Assembly: GCA_030272155.1 (NCBI GenBank)
Contig: CP126192.1
Coordinates: 6,048,501 to 6,112,500, forward strand
DNA length: 64,000 nucleotides
Direction: 5' to 3'
Origin: Tetradesmus obliquus
Lineage: Eukaryota > Chlorophyta > Chlorophyceae > Sphaeropleales > Scenedesmaceae
Below, in pieces: positions 21,070-32,448 of this stretch. The position numbers and the translations under genes are program-made. The notes below the pieces were generated by a model. The model had not been told where the DNA came from. It made no database searches and saw only the letters and a program-made list of their open reading frames with translations. Positions within the stretch are counted from its first letter, which is position 1. Every line of letters starts with the position of its first letter.

Positions 21070-22391
21070 TCACGCACTAACCCCTGCTGCTGCTGTTCCT
21101 GCAGTTTGATGCGCTGCTGTAGTGCTCTCTCGTGCCATCTGGTCAGCAGTCTGGATGTACGCCACCAGTGCAGCGCCAGCCCTCGCCCCCATAAACCTGT
21201 CCTGGTCATAACCTAGCAACATCTCCCACGCGTCCTTGGGGTACCTGCAGCAGCAGCAGCAGCAGCATCGGGGTGGAGCATGAGCTGATTAACATTATGT
21301 TGTTGGTTATGGTAGATACTGCAGCATGCATAGCAGTACACACACTGAAGTGCCACATCATCAGCCTGCTTTGCAGGACATTCTTACAAGCAAGACAACA
21401 CACTTCCCATTCACTCCAGACACAGCTGCGCTGCAGGCATGTTTCGCCTTGCGAGCCGATCTGCTCTTTTTTGCCCCTAAAATCCAACAGACTGCAGTTC
21501 GCTAGTGACCCCAGCGCACTGGCAAGCTGCACTATGACAACCAGGCCCTGATCCTGACACCACTCACACGTCCACCAGGGGCAGCGCCACACCTGCAACA
21601 TCTGTCCAGGCACTGCACCAGCTGCAGTTTCTGATCACAATGCGCTGCACCACGCATCACCCACATCTCCTCAGTCACCAAAAACCTCCCAACAAAGGTT
21701 TTAAACCAACTTCCTCACGCCTTCACGCAGCCAGACACTCACATGTCCACCAGGGGCAGCGCCACCTCTTGCAGCATTTGCCTGCCATGCCGCTCATCCT
21801 CCTTGATGTGCAGCGCCCAGTAGCCGGCTGCAGTCTCACTCAGGCCGCAGCGCTTGCCGGCAGCCAAATACGTCTGCGGTGGGTGAGCAAGCAATGCATC
21901 AACCAGCAGCAGCGGCAGCAGCAGCAACAGGGTGAGCTAAGGAGCAGGGGTTGTACAACGGTCTGGCAGCTGCATGGCAGCTACGGCTGGCCAGCGGTGC
22001 ACACACATGCCTACCATGTGACATACAAATGCCGCACTATCATGACCAGCATGATACAGGCATCCATCGGGCATGAAGCGATGAAATCACGCATGCCTTG
22101 CAGTGCAGCAGGGCGCAGCTGCAGCGCTGTACAGCACTGCACACCATACGCACACCATACGCACACCATACGCATCACCAATGTCAGCATCCATGACACC
22201 ACCATATCACATCAATGAAGAAGGGCACATTATACACACCTTGTACACGGAGGGCCCGTTGATCTCGAAAAAGGTGAGCGCCCCGGCGTAGCGCAGGTAG
22301 TGCCGGCGCCGCTCCGTGATGAGGAAGTTCTGGTTGGCCCCTGCCAGCCACTGCCAGGGCAGCAGGTCCAGGTACGCCTCCTCCTCTGCAG

Positions 22392-22433
<42 letters not shown>

Positions 22434-23236
22434 CCAGCACCAGCTGATGATACAGCTCATACATCGACAGAGGCTGGCCGTAGGCAACAGGCATGCATGT
22501 AGCAGCCGCGCTGACGTTATGTACCCATGATGGCATCCGGAGGTGCATACTGTACATTCCTGAGTGCTGCTTCTAGACAAGGAGCTATGCTATGTACATA
22601 ATGCACATCCTCACAACAGCAGCAGCAGCAGCAGCAGCAGCAGTGCATGCAGTCTCAGTTGCTCACTTGTGTCCAGGCCCAGCTCCTCCATCATGGCCTT
22701 GTAGAAGGTGGAGTGCTTGCGGCTGTAGCGACCAGTGCCGTACTCCTCCATCAACACCCTGCAACCACACACAATAGTTATGTGGTGTTGCCCTTCGAAT
22801 ACCCATATCAACGGCATACATGTGCATCCAGCACACTCTAACAGCTGACTTGGTAACGCAAAACAAAGCTGTCAGAGGCGGCTCACACATACTGCCCTGA
22901 ACTGCAGCCCAAGCTGGAATAGGCTGCCATGCATTGAGGCACACCATGATGGCCACAGCCACTTGTAGAGACCAAACCTCCCATCTTGCAAGACAATTGC
23001 CAGGCACTTGGCAGCTGCAGCCTCACTTTTGTGTGCCGCCCTCACCTGAAGATGGCGCAGGCCACCTCATTTGCAGCCCCTGCGCACACCCTGCTCTGCC
23101 TGCTGGCCTCCACCAGCCCATCAACGCTGCCCACCGCCAGCAGGTGGCAGTAGCCCAGCGGGCTCATGCTGTTGACCACGTACTGCTGCGCAGCGCTCAG
23201 GGGAGGGTCCACGTCACGATTGTACCTGCACACCAC

Positions 23237-23276
<40 letters not shown>

Positions 23277-24607
23277 GAGTGAGGTAGCATGGCAAACGTT
23301 GCTGCAGCTGGCAGAAGGAGCAGCGAACAGCTGCGGCAAGTGCAGAGCTGCGCTTTTATCAAAGGGCAAACAACAAGTGCACATTGGGCCTCAACTTCTA
23401 CAGCAGCTCCTGAGCACTGCAACCACCCCAGCCTGCGCTAAGCACAGTCCCCAGCTCACACCCTTCTGCAGCTCCTCCGTCATCTGCTCACTGCTCAGCG
23501 CCTGGTACGCCACTGCACCCACAAACGCACTCGGCTGGCCCTCAATGGGCTTGCAACAAACACAAACCCCACCACCCCAGGCTGAGATTAGCGCATTACA
23601 AATCACACCGCAGCATCCCACCTCTTCTGCAGCTCCTCCTTCATCTGTTCACTGCTCAGCGCCTGGTAGGCTGCTGCACCCACAAATACACTCGGCTGAC
23701 CCTCGCCAGCTGCAGCCGCCGCCTCTGCTGCTGCTGCCTCCGCCATCTGCTGCTGCTCCCAGGCTTGCCACGGAGCTTCAATGCGCTCGCGCAGGGTAGC
23801 GAGCCAGGTGCTGCGCTCGTTCTCGTAGTTGCGCAGGTCGTCATACCTGCAGTTGCAGTGGCAGTGCGGCTGCCAAGCAGTCAAGTGATCTAAAGCATCA
23901 CAGTGGCACACAGTCAAGTGATCTAAAGCATCGCTGATGGGGACGGTGTGGGGGTGAGGACCACGCTTGGATGCGAATCTTGGTCTTGCTGCTACTTACG
24001 CGCCTGAGCAACACGGCACAACGCGCAAATGCATGGATGGCAGGAAAGCTCTCCGCTGCTGTAACAACAGCATTCCATCACTGATATGATATGGAACGCC
24101 AATGCTGTGGCACATCCTTGCTAGTTGCTGCAGCCGCCGCCCACCAGAAGTGGTTGAGCCGGTTGATCTTGTACAGCAGCCGCTGCAGGAAGCTGTGCGC
24201 GGCAGTCACGTCAAAGCGCTCATTCGTTGCAGCCTCGACCTTGGCCGCGCCAGCAGCAGCAGCCTCATCAGAGTTCAACTCCATGCTGCTGCTGCTGCTG
24301 CTGACATGTGCTGCTGCAGGGCTTGCAGCCCTGTCCTTGCTGCTGTCATTATTCACACCATGAAGTTCACTGCCGATCTGCTCCTCCTGGTCAAACGATG
24401 CAAACAGAGCATCCCAGTCAACCTCGCACTGCTCATCATCACCGGTGCTGGTGCAGCTGCCAGGCGCTGCTGCAGCTGCAGGCTGCTGCTGCTGCTGCTG
24501 TTGCACAGCTGCAGCAGCGACAATGTTCTGCCGGGATGCAGGCTGGCTTTTGTGCCCTGAAGCACCCATGCCGTCACTCATTCGCACGGCATCCACAGAC
24601 GCTGATG

Positions 24608-24651
<44 letters not shown>

Positions 24652-25168
24652 CCGCTTGCAGGGCTGTTTGCGCGGCTGTCGCTGCTGTAGGCAATGCGGG
24701 TGGCTTTGTCTACTGCCTGCTCTACGTTTGCTGCGGCCCACTTGGTGGAGTTGTCGCCTGCTGCTAGGGTCCTGTCCAGCTCTGGAGTGAGCAGCAGCTG
24801 GTCAAAGAGGTCTTCATGGAACTTGTACTGCAGTGTGAGTGTGGGAGAGGAGTGGCAGCGGGCATGTAGCACCAGGATGTGATTGATATGTGCAACCAGC
24901 CAGCGCTACGTCCCCTGCAACAGCGCTGTTGCTGTCCTGACATCAAAAGGCAGCTCACCATGCTTAGGGCTGCCTTGTTGAGCGGCTCAGCAAATCTGCG
25001 GATGTATGGCTGTGAAGCATTCTTCATTATTGAGTCATCTGCAAAGCTCAGCACGCGGAGTGCTGTGCGCCTGCTGCTGCTAGCAGCGACAGCCCGCCTT
25101 CTGAACACTGCAGCAGGCCGTGCTGGAAGACGGCAGCACGGCCGTTGCATCCGAGTCACTCCAATCAT
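21070..25168 (-). CDS. Haem-oxygenase-like di-iron oxidase family protein, probably plastid-targeted
   Basis: Eight exons with consistent phases: 25168-24959, 24827-24145, about 23846-23622, 23225-23046, 22758-22667, 22385-22240, 21873-21743 and 21244-21070, about 613 residues. It resembles the iron-containing redox enzyme family (haem-oxygenase-like di-iron oxidases, relatives of UndA and CADD). Likely metal ligands lie in NEVACAIF (Glu), EEYGTGRYSRKH (Glu, His), FFEINGPSVY (Glu) and YWALHIKEDERHG (His, Asp, His), in the family's order. The first about 35 residues are rich in Arg, Ala and Ser with no acid, like a plastid transit peptide. Exon 2 carries a long Ser/Gln/Ala-rich insert (about 24250-24720) that is probably disordered. 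The substrate is unknown. Two exon edges are duplicated into introns. It shares its promoter region with the methyltransferase. Confidence 0.75.
21560..21601 (-). repeat. Copy of di-iron oxidase exon 7 donor edge
   Basis: On the minus strand GTGTGGCGCTGCCCCTGGTG plus GACGTGTGAGTG repeats the end of exon 7 (VALPLVDM and its GTGAGTG donor, 21770-21743). A GTTGCAG acceptor stands directly before it. It sits about 175 bases downstream in intron 7. Confidence 0.75.
22137..22172. repeat. CACACCATACG minisatellite
   Basis: Three head-to-tail copies of the 11-base unit CACACCATACG inside an intron of the di-iron oxidase gene. Confidence 0.8.
23464..23546 (-). repeat. Copy of di-iron oxidase exon 3 donor edge
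   Basis: Minus-strand reading gives EGQPSAFVGAVAYQALSS and then EQMTEELQK, a close copy of the end of exon 3 (EGQPSVFVGAAAYQALSS, EQMKEELQK). The copy lies about 160 bases downstream in intron 3. It keeps a GTGAGC donor directly after the Lys codon, one base off the true phase. Confidence 0.8.
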
Positions 25169-25577
25169 TTTGAACGTGACAACACCTGTGCAGCAAGCAG
25201 TCGTGCAACAGAAGTAGCAGAGGTTTGCGAAGAAGTTCGAAATGAAGATTTGGAAAGCTTCAGCAGCGTGAAAATGTGCAAACGCTAGTATTAAACGTTT
25301 TTGCACGCATGTTGTCACGCGCACCTGCTGATCTCAGCCACAACTGCCTGTCCAAGGTGATACCATCACCTCGCTCACGGTGATGTGTCCAACATCGTGT
25401 GGCTGCGAACGCTTCGGATAGGCTTTCTATAGTTTTCTGAACCAAGGAGTGCACGTGTGTCAGTGCAGCTGATCTGGGTATCTCCGTACTGAACTTCTGC
25501 ATCGATCCAGTGCATCAACGGCACAGTAGCGGAGCAACAACGCTGCAGGAGAATCATCCACATTCCGCACAGTTATT
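25169..25577. promoter_or_regulatory. Divergent promoter region, di-iron oxidase and methyltransferase
   Basis: About 410 bases separate the two start codons, which face away from each other. Both promoters must lie here or overlap the 5' ends. No canonical TATA box was found on either strand. Confidence 0.45.
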
Positions 25578-27724
25578 ATGATGCATGTACGCACATGCAG
25601 CCCGATCCAGCAGGGTGTGGCAGCTGCCAGGCACAACAGCAATTTGAAGCTGGTTACCTGTGCTGCCAGCAGCCCAAGCAGCAGCGGTGGCTCCTTCTCA
25701 TCCTTTGAGCCTATCTCCTCTCCAACTCTGACAGTTCCAGAAACCAGCAGCCGCCAAAATGGCCACAGCTCCAGCCCAAGCACCACCACGACAACAGTCA
25801 TCCTGACTGAGCAGCAGGCAACTATGGCCAAGGGCGCTGTGCTGTATGAGGTGCTTGAAGAGGTGGCAAAAACAGGCGGCAGCAGCAGCGCCACATCAGC
25901 AACTGACCTGCCAGGCCTCGCCCCGGCTGGCCAGGTTTTTGTGTGCCCTGAGGAGAGCCTGTTCTACAGCCAGGCTGTTGAGAAGCTGGTGCTCAGCAGG
26001 TGGGTGCGATCGGCACAATGCAGCACAGGCGGCACCAGCAGCAGCAGTCGGGCATGCCAAGCTGATCAACAGCAGATGCTGATCTACACACAGATGCATT
26101 GTGCACAGCTGACTGCTGGCAGTGCATTTGTCAACCCAGACTGTCCCAATGCGTACTCGCTGTTTGCTTGCGTCACCTGCTTTGCTTGCCTCGACCACAG
26201 ACTCACCCCGCCCTGCTGCTTGCCAATCTGCCTGCTTGCTATCACCACACCATCACACCCACCCTACAGGCCAGACTGCCCCAACACACTTGTGGAGTTT
26301 GGTGCAGGAGATGGAAGCCCCATCATATCTGCCCTGCTCAAGGTGCCAGCTGTCCCAGGCAGGGCCATCCACGCGTACGAGATCAGCGAAGCATCGGCCC
26401 ACCTGGCATCTGCGCGTGCCGCAAAGTTTGGGCTGGGCGACACCTACGTGGTGCACAACAGCTGCTTCTGGGAGGGGCTGAAACAGACACCAAGTGACTG
26501 CATTATCTCCAACCCGCCCTACCTCCCGGCACCAGGTGAGGATGCATCATTTTCACAAGTTTCCGGTGCGCATGTGTGAGCACCCACATCTTGTTGAGAT
26601 TGTTGTGGGCCATGGCATGAGTGGATTATTGGCTCCATGCATTGGCAAGCGGCAGGTCACTGGCAGGACTGGCTGCGCGTGTCTGCTGCTACAGATGGAT
26701 CAAAAATTTTACGTTAGGATCATCTTCTGCCAGCACCCGCCTGATGGCAGCGCACTAGGATCACACGCATGTCAGGTTCATCACCACACAGGCAGGCTGC
26801 ACGTGCGCATTGCATAGCATAGCAATGCGCTAAGCACACAGTCACCCGGCTAACCTCCAAGCAAAGCGCCTTGCCGTACTGTGCCGCATCTGCTTGCTCA
26901 AATGCTTGCTCACATGCTGCCCTGGCTGTTGCCTTGCTCCACCACCCTGCAGACAATGACATCATGATGCCGGGCCTGTGGGGCGGCGTGGATGGTGCGG
27001 AGCTCACCCGAGAGCTGCTGTCTGCAGGCTTTGACACCGCCATGCTGCTCATCTCAGGTGAGCCAAACTATTTGTGTGGGAACCTGGGTGGACTGCTGCG
27101 GTGAGGTTGCTGAGCTGGCTTCATCAATGTGTACTATGCAGCAATGAGGTGCTTGCTGTCAAGCTTGCGCTGCGTAGCTTATGGACGGGCTTGCGAGCAT
27201 GGGTTGGTGCCCCGGCAGTACAGGTGTTGCTGCGGTAAACAGTGGTGTTGCTGCATGCAAGGTATGTCAACTTGTACACTTCAGTCGGTGCTGGCAATCT
27301 TTGGTGCTGCCCATGGACAATGATCGCTGGAGATGCAGTGTCTTTCTGCAGATCCTGTTGTTTTTTCCTCTTCTGGCGGAGCTGCTCGCTCAAAACCCGC
27401 CACTTACATTCCTGCCGCCGCCCCTGCTCATTGTGCTGTGCCCCTCCTGCAGCCTACTCCAACCCAGTGCTCACCCTGCAGCACGCACGCGAGCAGGGCT
27501 ATGCTGTTGAAGACTTCCTGTGCGCCCCGCTGCCCTTCGGTACCTACAGCAGCGAGCCGCGTGTGCGGCAGTGGATCACAGAGATGAAGGGCCGGGGAGA
27601 GGCCTTCTACTCGCAGCGCGGCGTGTACATGCTGACTGCGGTGCTGTTCAAGAAGAGGCAGCCTGGTGCAGCGGAGCAGGCTGACCTGACTGACGAGCTG
27701 CTGCGAGTGCTGACTGTGCTGTGA
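25578..27724 (+). CDS. SAM-dependent methyltransferase with NPPY motif, probably plastid-targeted
   Basis: Four phase-consistent exons, 25578-25999, 26270-26535, 26953-27057 and 27453-27724, give about 354 residues. Motif I (VEFGAGDGSPI) binds S-adenosylmethionine, and NPPY shortly after it is the motif IV of enzymes that methylate an amide or exocyclic nitrogen, such as PrmC/HemK or N6-adenine methyltransferases. The target here is unknown. The first 65 residues are rich in Ser, Thr and Ala with few acids, in keeping with a plastid transit peptide. Two adjacent ATGs (25578, 25581) could start the protein. The C-terminal exon (FLCAPLPFGTYSSEPRVRQW) is not one I recognise from PrmC itself, so a plant/algal-specific branch is likely. 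Confidence 0.75.
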
Positions 27725-30157
27725 GTCGAATGCACGGCGTGCAGCAACTGGCGATGACGATTTTGCAGCACATATTGGGGTGTTCCCTGCGACTAGCATG
27801 AGGCCAAGGGTCCGGCTGTATGTGGAGAAGCGGTAGCATGTTGTAAAGCAGTTTTGTCATGCTCTGCGATTGCGGCTGCTGCAATAGGCCGACTGTTGCA
27901 GGTGTACATTTCGGCTGGTATTCGAATTGTGTGGGGTGTGCTCAGGCTTGTGCTGTGGCGCTGAAATCTGCTGAACAGGTGCTGGTTGTTGCATGCGTAC
28001 TGCGCTGAAGTGTCAACGGCACAGCACGAGCATAAGCATCCTGGCTTCCCTGGCAGCAATTTGTGTTGCAGTTCGTACAAAGTTGCGTCTTGATTGGGAA
28101 GAACATGTGTCGCTTGTTTTGGTTTGGACTATTGAAGCCACAGCAATGTGGCTGCTGTCGGCATGCTGTTAGGCCACAATGTTGCAGCACGGCTTTTGAG
28201 CCGCTGTCAGCGATGACCAGCAGTGTGTTTATTGTTGCATGATAGTGCCGCCTGCCATGTGCCCGGCCTATTGCTAGACTATCTTTTGCCAATTGCATTG
28301 GCTGATCAACGTGGCAGCCTGTTGCAGGCTGGGGTGATCTAATCGCCTCTTTTGTGCATCATGCATGCGCATTCGGCCCGCACGACATTGTCAACTCTCC
28401 TTGCGATCAGCAGGTGGATACAACGTGCTCCTCACGCATGCCGAAGCTCAACGCGCAACCCAGCGCATACACTGCTGTGTGTGAGAGCTCTGCTCAAGCA
28501 TCGACACCTGTGGTTGCTGCATGAATATTGGCTGTTCATCCCATTTTTTCCCAAGTTGCGTTGGTGCTTGCCAGATTGTTGTCTCCTCCTTCCGAGGAGT
28601 CCCAATTGCTCCTGATTGACCAGCTCAATTGTCCTAACAGCGCTGCAAGGATGTGTGTGCTGCATTCCTGCAAGATGTGTCGTGCACTGCAAGCAGTGGG
28701 TGGTTGTAGAAGTGTGACAGCTTTGGAGATGTATCACTCCTCTGCCACCGATGCGAAGATGTGATGCACATCAGTGCAGGCGGTGCTGTTAGCCAGGTGC
28801 AGGCAGCTGGAGGTGCTATATCTCTTTGCACAGATACTGCCCTTATGTAGTTGCACGTAGCACTACGCTACGACGTGGCCTGCTCACTGCTGAAGAGCTT
28901 AGGGGTACTTGTGTGTCATGCCGTGCACAGGCTTGGTGCCGATGCTACCTTGTTGCCACGCAGCCCAGCAGGTGGCGCTGCATGGCACGGCGCTCACATC
29001 CAGCTGCTGTGATCTTTGCAAGAGCGCAGGCAGCACGTGAGCGATACACGCATGCTTGCTACAATGTAGGCTGCTACACGGCCTTATCTGGCTGACTACT
29101 GCCGGTGATGGGTCTGGGCATAACAACGCTGCCGCTTTTGACTCGTAAGCTGGCTAGCTTGCTGACGCAGCGTGCGTGCATCATCATGATGGTCCATCCT
29201 ATACCAGCGCCTGCATGCCGCTCGTAACAGGCCTCGTGACTGGGACCCACTTGGATGCAGGCAATGCTACTTGCAGATGCTGCAGAAGTAGGATTTCTAA
29301 CCCAGGTTCTGTCCCACGCAACCTCCAGGAGGTGGCCAGGCCAGTGCACGTTGCACTGCACCTGAGGTGGTGTTGAGAGCAGCAACTGCATGGCACCTGC
29401 AGGTGCGCACTCATTTCCTGCTAGCTACAGAAGAGTTTCCAAAGCTTGAGTTAAAGCCGCCTGCTGCCTACAGTCCACTGCTAGCTCATGACGGTTGCTG
29501 GGCTGCCAGCACATCTGCCAACCTGCAGCTGGCGGCCAGCTGAGCTATCTGGCTGTAGCTGGCTGTGCCTGTAACAGCTGTACTGGCATTAGGCTGATGG
29601 TATGCAAAGCGCGGGGCAATACAATGCTGCAGAACACAACAATTGTGCAAGCCAGGCTGTAGTTTCCTTGAGCAGCAGTTTATGATAGGCTCCTTGCCAA
29701 CGTGTGGCAGCATGTGTGGGGGTGGGGATGTTCGAGCTTCACAGGCAGCACCACGTGCTGATAGCACCAGCAAACCATGCTAATATCTGGTTACGATTAC
29801 CACACTGATGCACATGTGCTTGTTGAAACAGCGGAAGTTCCTCGGACGTCAACACCAGGTTGTCACCAGTGGCCGGTGCGTGCAGTGCGTGACATGCAAC
29901 GTGCTTCTAAGACAACGGCTGAGTCAGTGCGCAGTGGAAAATCTCAGTCGAAATTCACATGCAAACGCACCAACCTGATTAGCATCAGCTCACCTTGAAG
30001 AACAAACTGTCGAGCTCGTTTTGGGCTTACCAGGAAGCAGTAGACGAGAATTGATTTGCGAAACAAATGATTGGGACGCTGATGTGTTGTCCGAAACGTC
30101 GGGACACGCGCTGAAAGTCTCAGCCAGACTACGCTCCACAGCCTGTTGACGCATGCA
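27725..30157. other. Intergenic region with no gene recognised
   Basis: About 2.4 kb. Reading frames of 60-105 codons occur on both strands, none with recognisable protein character. It should include the methyltransferase 3' end and the promoter of the following gene. Confidence 0.4.
27842..27846 (+). terminator. TGTAA polyadenylation signal after the methyltransferase
   Basis: TGTAA, the usual poly(A) signal of chlorophyte green algae, occurs about 120 bases after the stop codon. Position and strand fit, but the pentamer is common by chance. Confidence 0.35.
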
Positions 30158-32448
30158 ATGCTCAACAAGCGCAAGTCAGTAAAGGATCAGATCAAGGTTA
30201 AGGCAAATATACTGAGGACTGCTCAAAGACGCGCGGCGCAGCTTCAGGTGATACCCAGGTTGCCCCTGCTGAGCAAGCAGCTTGCCACGCACCAGGCAGC
30301 TCCGCACGGATGGCACTCTTTCGTGTGAACAGGTCGAGCCCTTGCTACTCAAACGATCACTGCTTCTGTCGTCCTGCTGGCGCTGCTGTTCCCTGCACTG
30401 TCTGCAACAGTATGGTGAATTACTACTGCATTGTGCCCTGCTGAAAGCCATGCCATCTGCGCTGTCTGTAGGCCGAGAATGACTGGCTTCGCTGGGAGCA
30501 TCAGCTTATCACGGAGATGTGCAAGGGGTTTGACTGGTTCCGACACCTAAAGCTGCAAGCTCTGCTTGCAGACCCAGAGCTGATGATGTGCATAGACAGC
30601 GAGCAGCTCACACCTGCCGACTTACAGCAGCAGCTTGGCGACAGCCTTGCCACCGAGGACGAGTCTCGGCTGCTGCGGCAGCTGTCTTTCCTGCCGCAAG
30701 TGCAGACAGAGTCAAGCCTGGACGCCGTTGCGGAGCTGACGACAGCGCTAGACGGGTCAAACCCCTTGCAGGAACGCTGCAACGGCAGCAGCGCAAGCAT
30801 GCACTGCGGCAGCAGCGTGTTTCCTGCAAGCGCCGGCAGCATGCTTCCTGCAAGCGCTGGCAGCGCCACCAGCAGCAGCAACAGCAGCATCAGCCACCAG
30901 CCGCTAGCGCCGCCAGATGACCCATTGTGGCTGCTGAAGCATCTGCTGTCGCTGCCATCGCCAGCCTGTTGCAACAACATGGAGACAATGACCCTGCAGG
31001 AGCTGCAGGCACTTTACAAGTCAACAGTGCATGACCTGTCGCTGTACTTGGTGCAGCACAGTGCGGGCAGCGTGACTGGCAGCACAGACGAGCCGCTGAA
31101 GAAGATCCAAGCAGCGATGACAGAGCACTTGAAGATGATTGCGCAGCTGTGCACCGCGCGCAGTGAGCTGGTGACTGCCCTGCAGCTGGTGAGTGGCGGC
31201 AACGCAAGCGATGATGCTCTTGACTGTTGCCTCGGCAAACTCAGCACTTCATTATCTTGGGCTGAGTTGCTGATGCAGCTCGTAGCCGTGCTGTTTGAGC
31301 ACAAGGGCTGCCTGCTGTGCTGTGCTGGCTTGTTCTGCGACTGCATGTGTTGCAGCCTCCTGCATGCTGCAGGCAATGGGCCCTACAGCAGGCACAGCAG
31401 GCCTCTTCAGTTGCATATCACTGCCTTCCGGTTGCTGCCTTGGAAGACCTGGTCTTCACCTGCACAACATCCCCACTGCTGCTGCTGCTGCTGTTTCGCT
31501 GCTGCAGAGCAACAGCGACACTGGCGCGCAGGTAGCAGAGCCCGACACGCAGCGCATCGGCTGGGTGGTGGAGCGGCTGAAGCTCTCACCGCACCAGCAG
31601 CACAGCATCGCGCGGGGTATGGGGGTTTTCAAGCGGCTGCTGTCGCCAGTGCTAGAGGAGCTGCGGCAGCTGCAGCAGCAGGGGGACGAGTGCACCAGCC
31701 CCTGCGCAAGCACCAGCACCGGCAACTCTGAGGGTGCTGCGGCATGCAGCGGCGATGCTGACGGCCAGGCGCAGCAGTACAGCAGCAGCAGCGCGCGCCG
31801 GCGTATGCTTGAGCAGCAGGAGCAGCGCTCCGCAAGGATGAAGATGCTGCTGCGGAAGGTGTGCTGCTGTGCTGTGCTGCATTGACTGCTGCAACATCGG
31901 CAGATTAGTTAGACATGCTACTGCAAAGCATGTAGCAGATGCACCGGCAGTTGCTGGTGCCGTTTGTAGCCCTCAGTTTTTGCTGCTGGTGCGCTACCAT
32001 GCTGACCTGACGGCCGTTGCTTGGTGCTACTGCTGCTGCTGCTGCTGCAGGACTACTTTCTGCGCACTTGGTTCAGCACCTACCTGTATGGGCAGCTGTC
32101 ATGGGTGCAGCTGGCGCGCATGCACGTGAGCTGCGTCAGGCTGCAGAAGATGCGGCTCCTGCTTGTTAATGACGCCCGTAGCCCTTCTGCTAGGCAGCCA
32201 ACTATCAGCCACCAGCAGCTGCCACAGCAGGCACGCCTGCAGCCTCAGCCCTTCTCGCTCCATATCTCTGCAATCTCTTACTGCTGCTGTTGCTGCTGCT
32301 GCAGGTGTTGATGGTGCCCTTCTACCCTGTGCCGTTTGTTTTCTTTAGCGAGGTGGCAGCTCAGGTGGCAGCAAACCTGGCCAAGCGGCAGGAGCAGGTT
32401 GACGAGGACACACAGGATGATGACTCACCTGGCTCAACCTCCACTTGA
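30158..32448 (+). CDS. Coiled-coil, bZIP-like protein, paralog 1
   Basis: Five phase-0 exons: 30158-30247, 30472-31188, 31508-31858, 32051-32125 and 32305-32448, about 458 residues. The N-terminus is Lys/Arg-rich and runs into a heptad-like helix (ILRTAQRRAAQLQ then AENDWLRWEHQL), resembling a bZIP basic region plus short zipper; DNA binding is inferred only. Next come a helical region with a Ser-rich linker, a Leu-rich helix (IARGMGVFKRLLSPVLEELR), a Tyr/Trp-rich short exon (FLRTWFSTYLYGQLSW) and a C-terminal VPFYPVPFVFF segment with an acidic tail. I do not recognise the family beyond the zipper. A paralog with the same exon plan lies 6.8 kb downstream. Further 5' exons cannot be excluded. 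Three introns have (CTG)n before the acceptor. Confidence 0.7.

Noticed and set aside
22137-22172. CRISPR-like short repeats
   Set aside because: Head-to-tail 11-base units without spacers in an intron; a simple minisatellite.
26138-26153. Copy of the methyltransferase exon 2 acceptor edge
   Set aside because: Only about 14 matching bases (CAGACTGTCCCAAT against CAGACTGCCCCAAC); too short to count with the other exon-edge duplicates.
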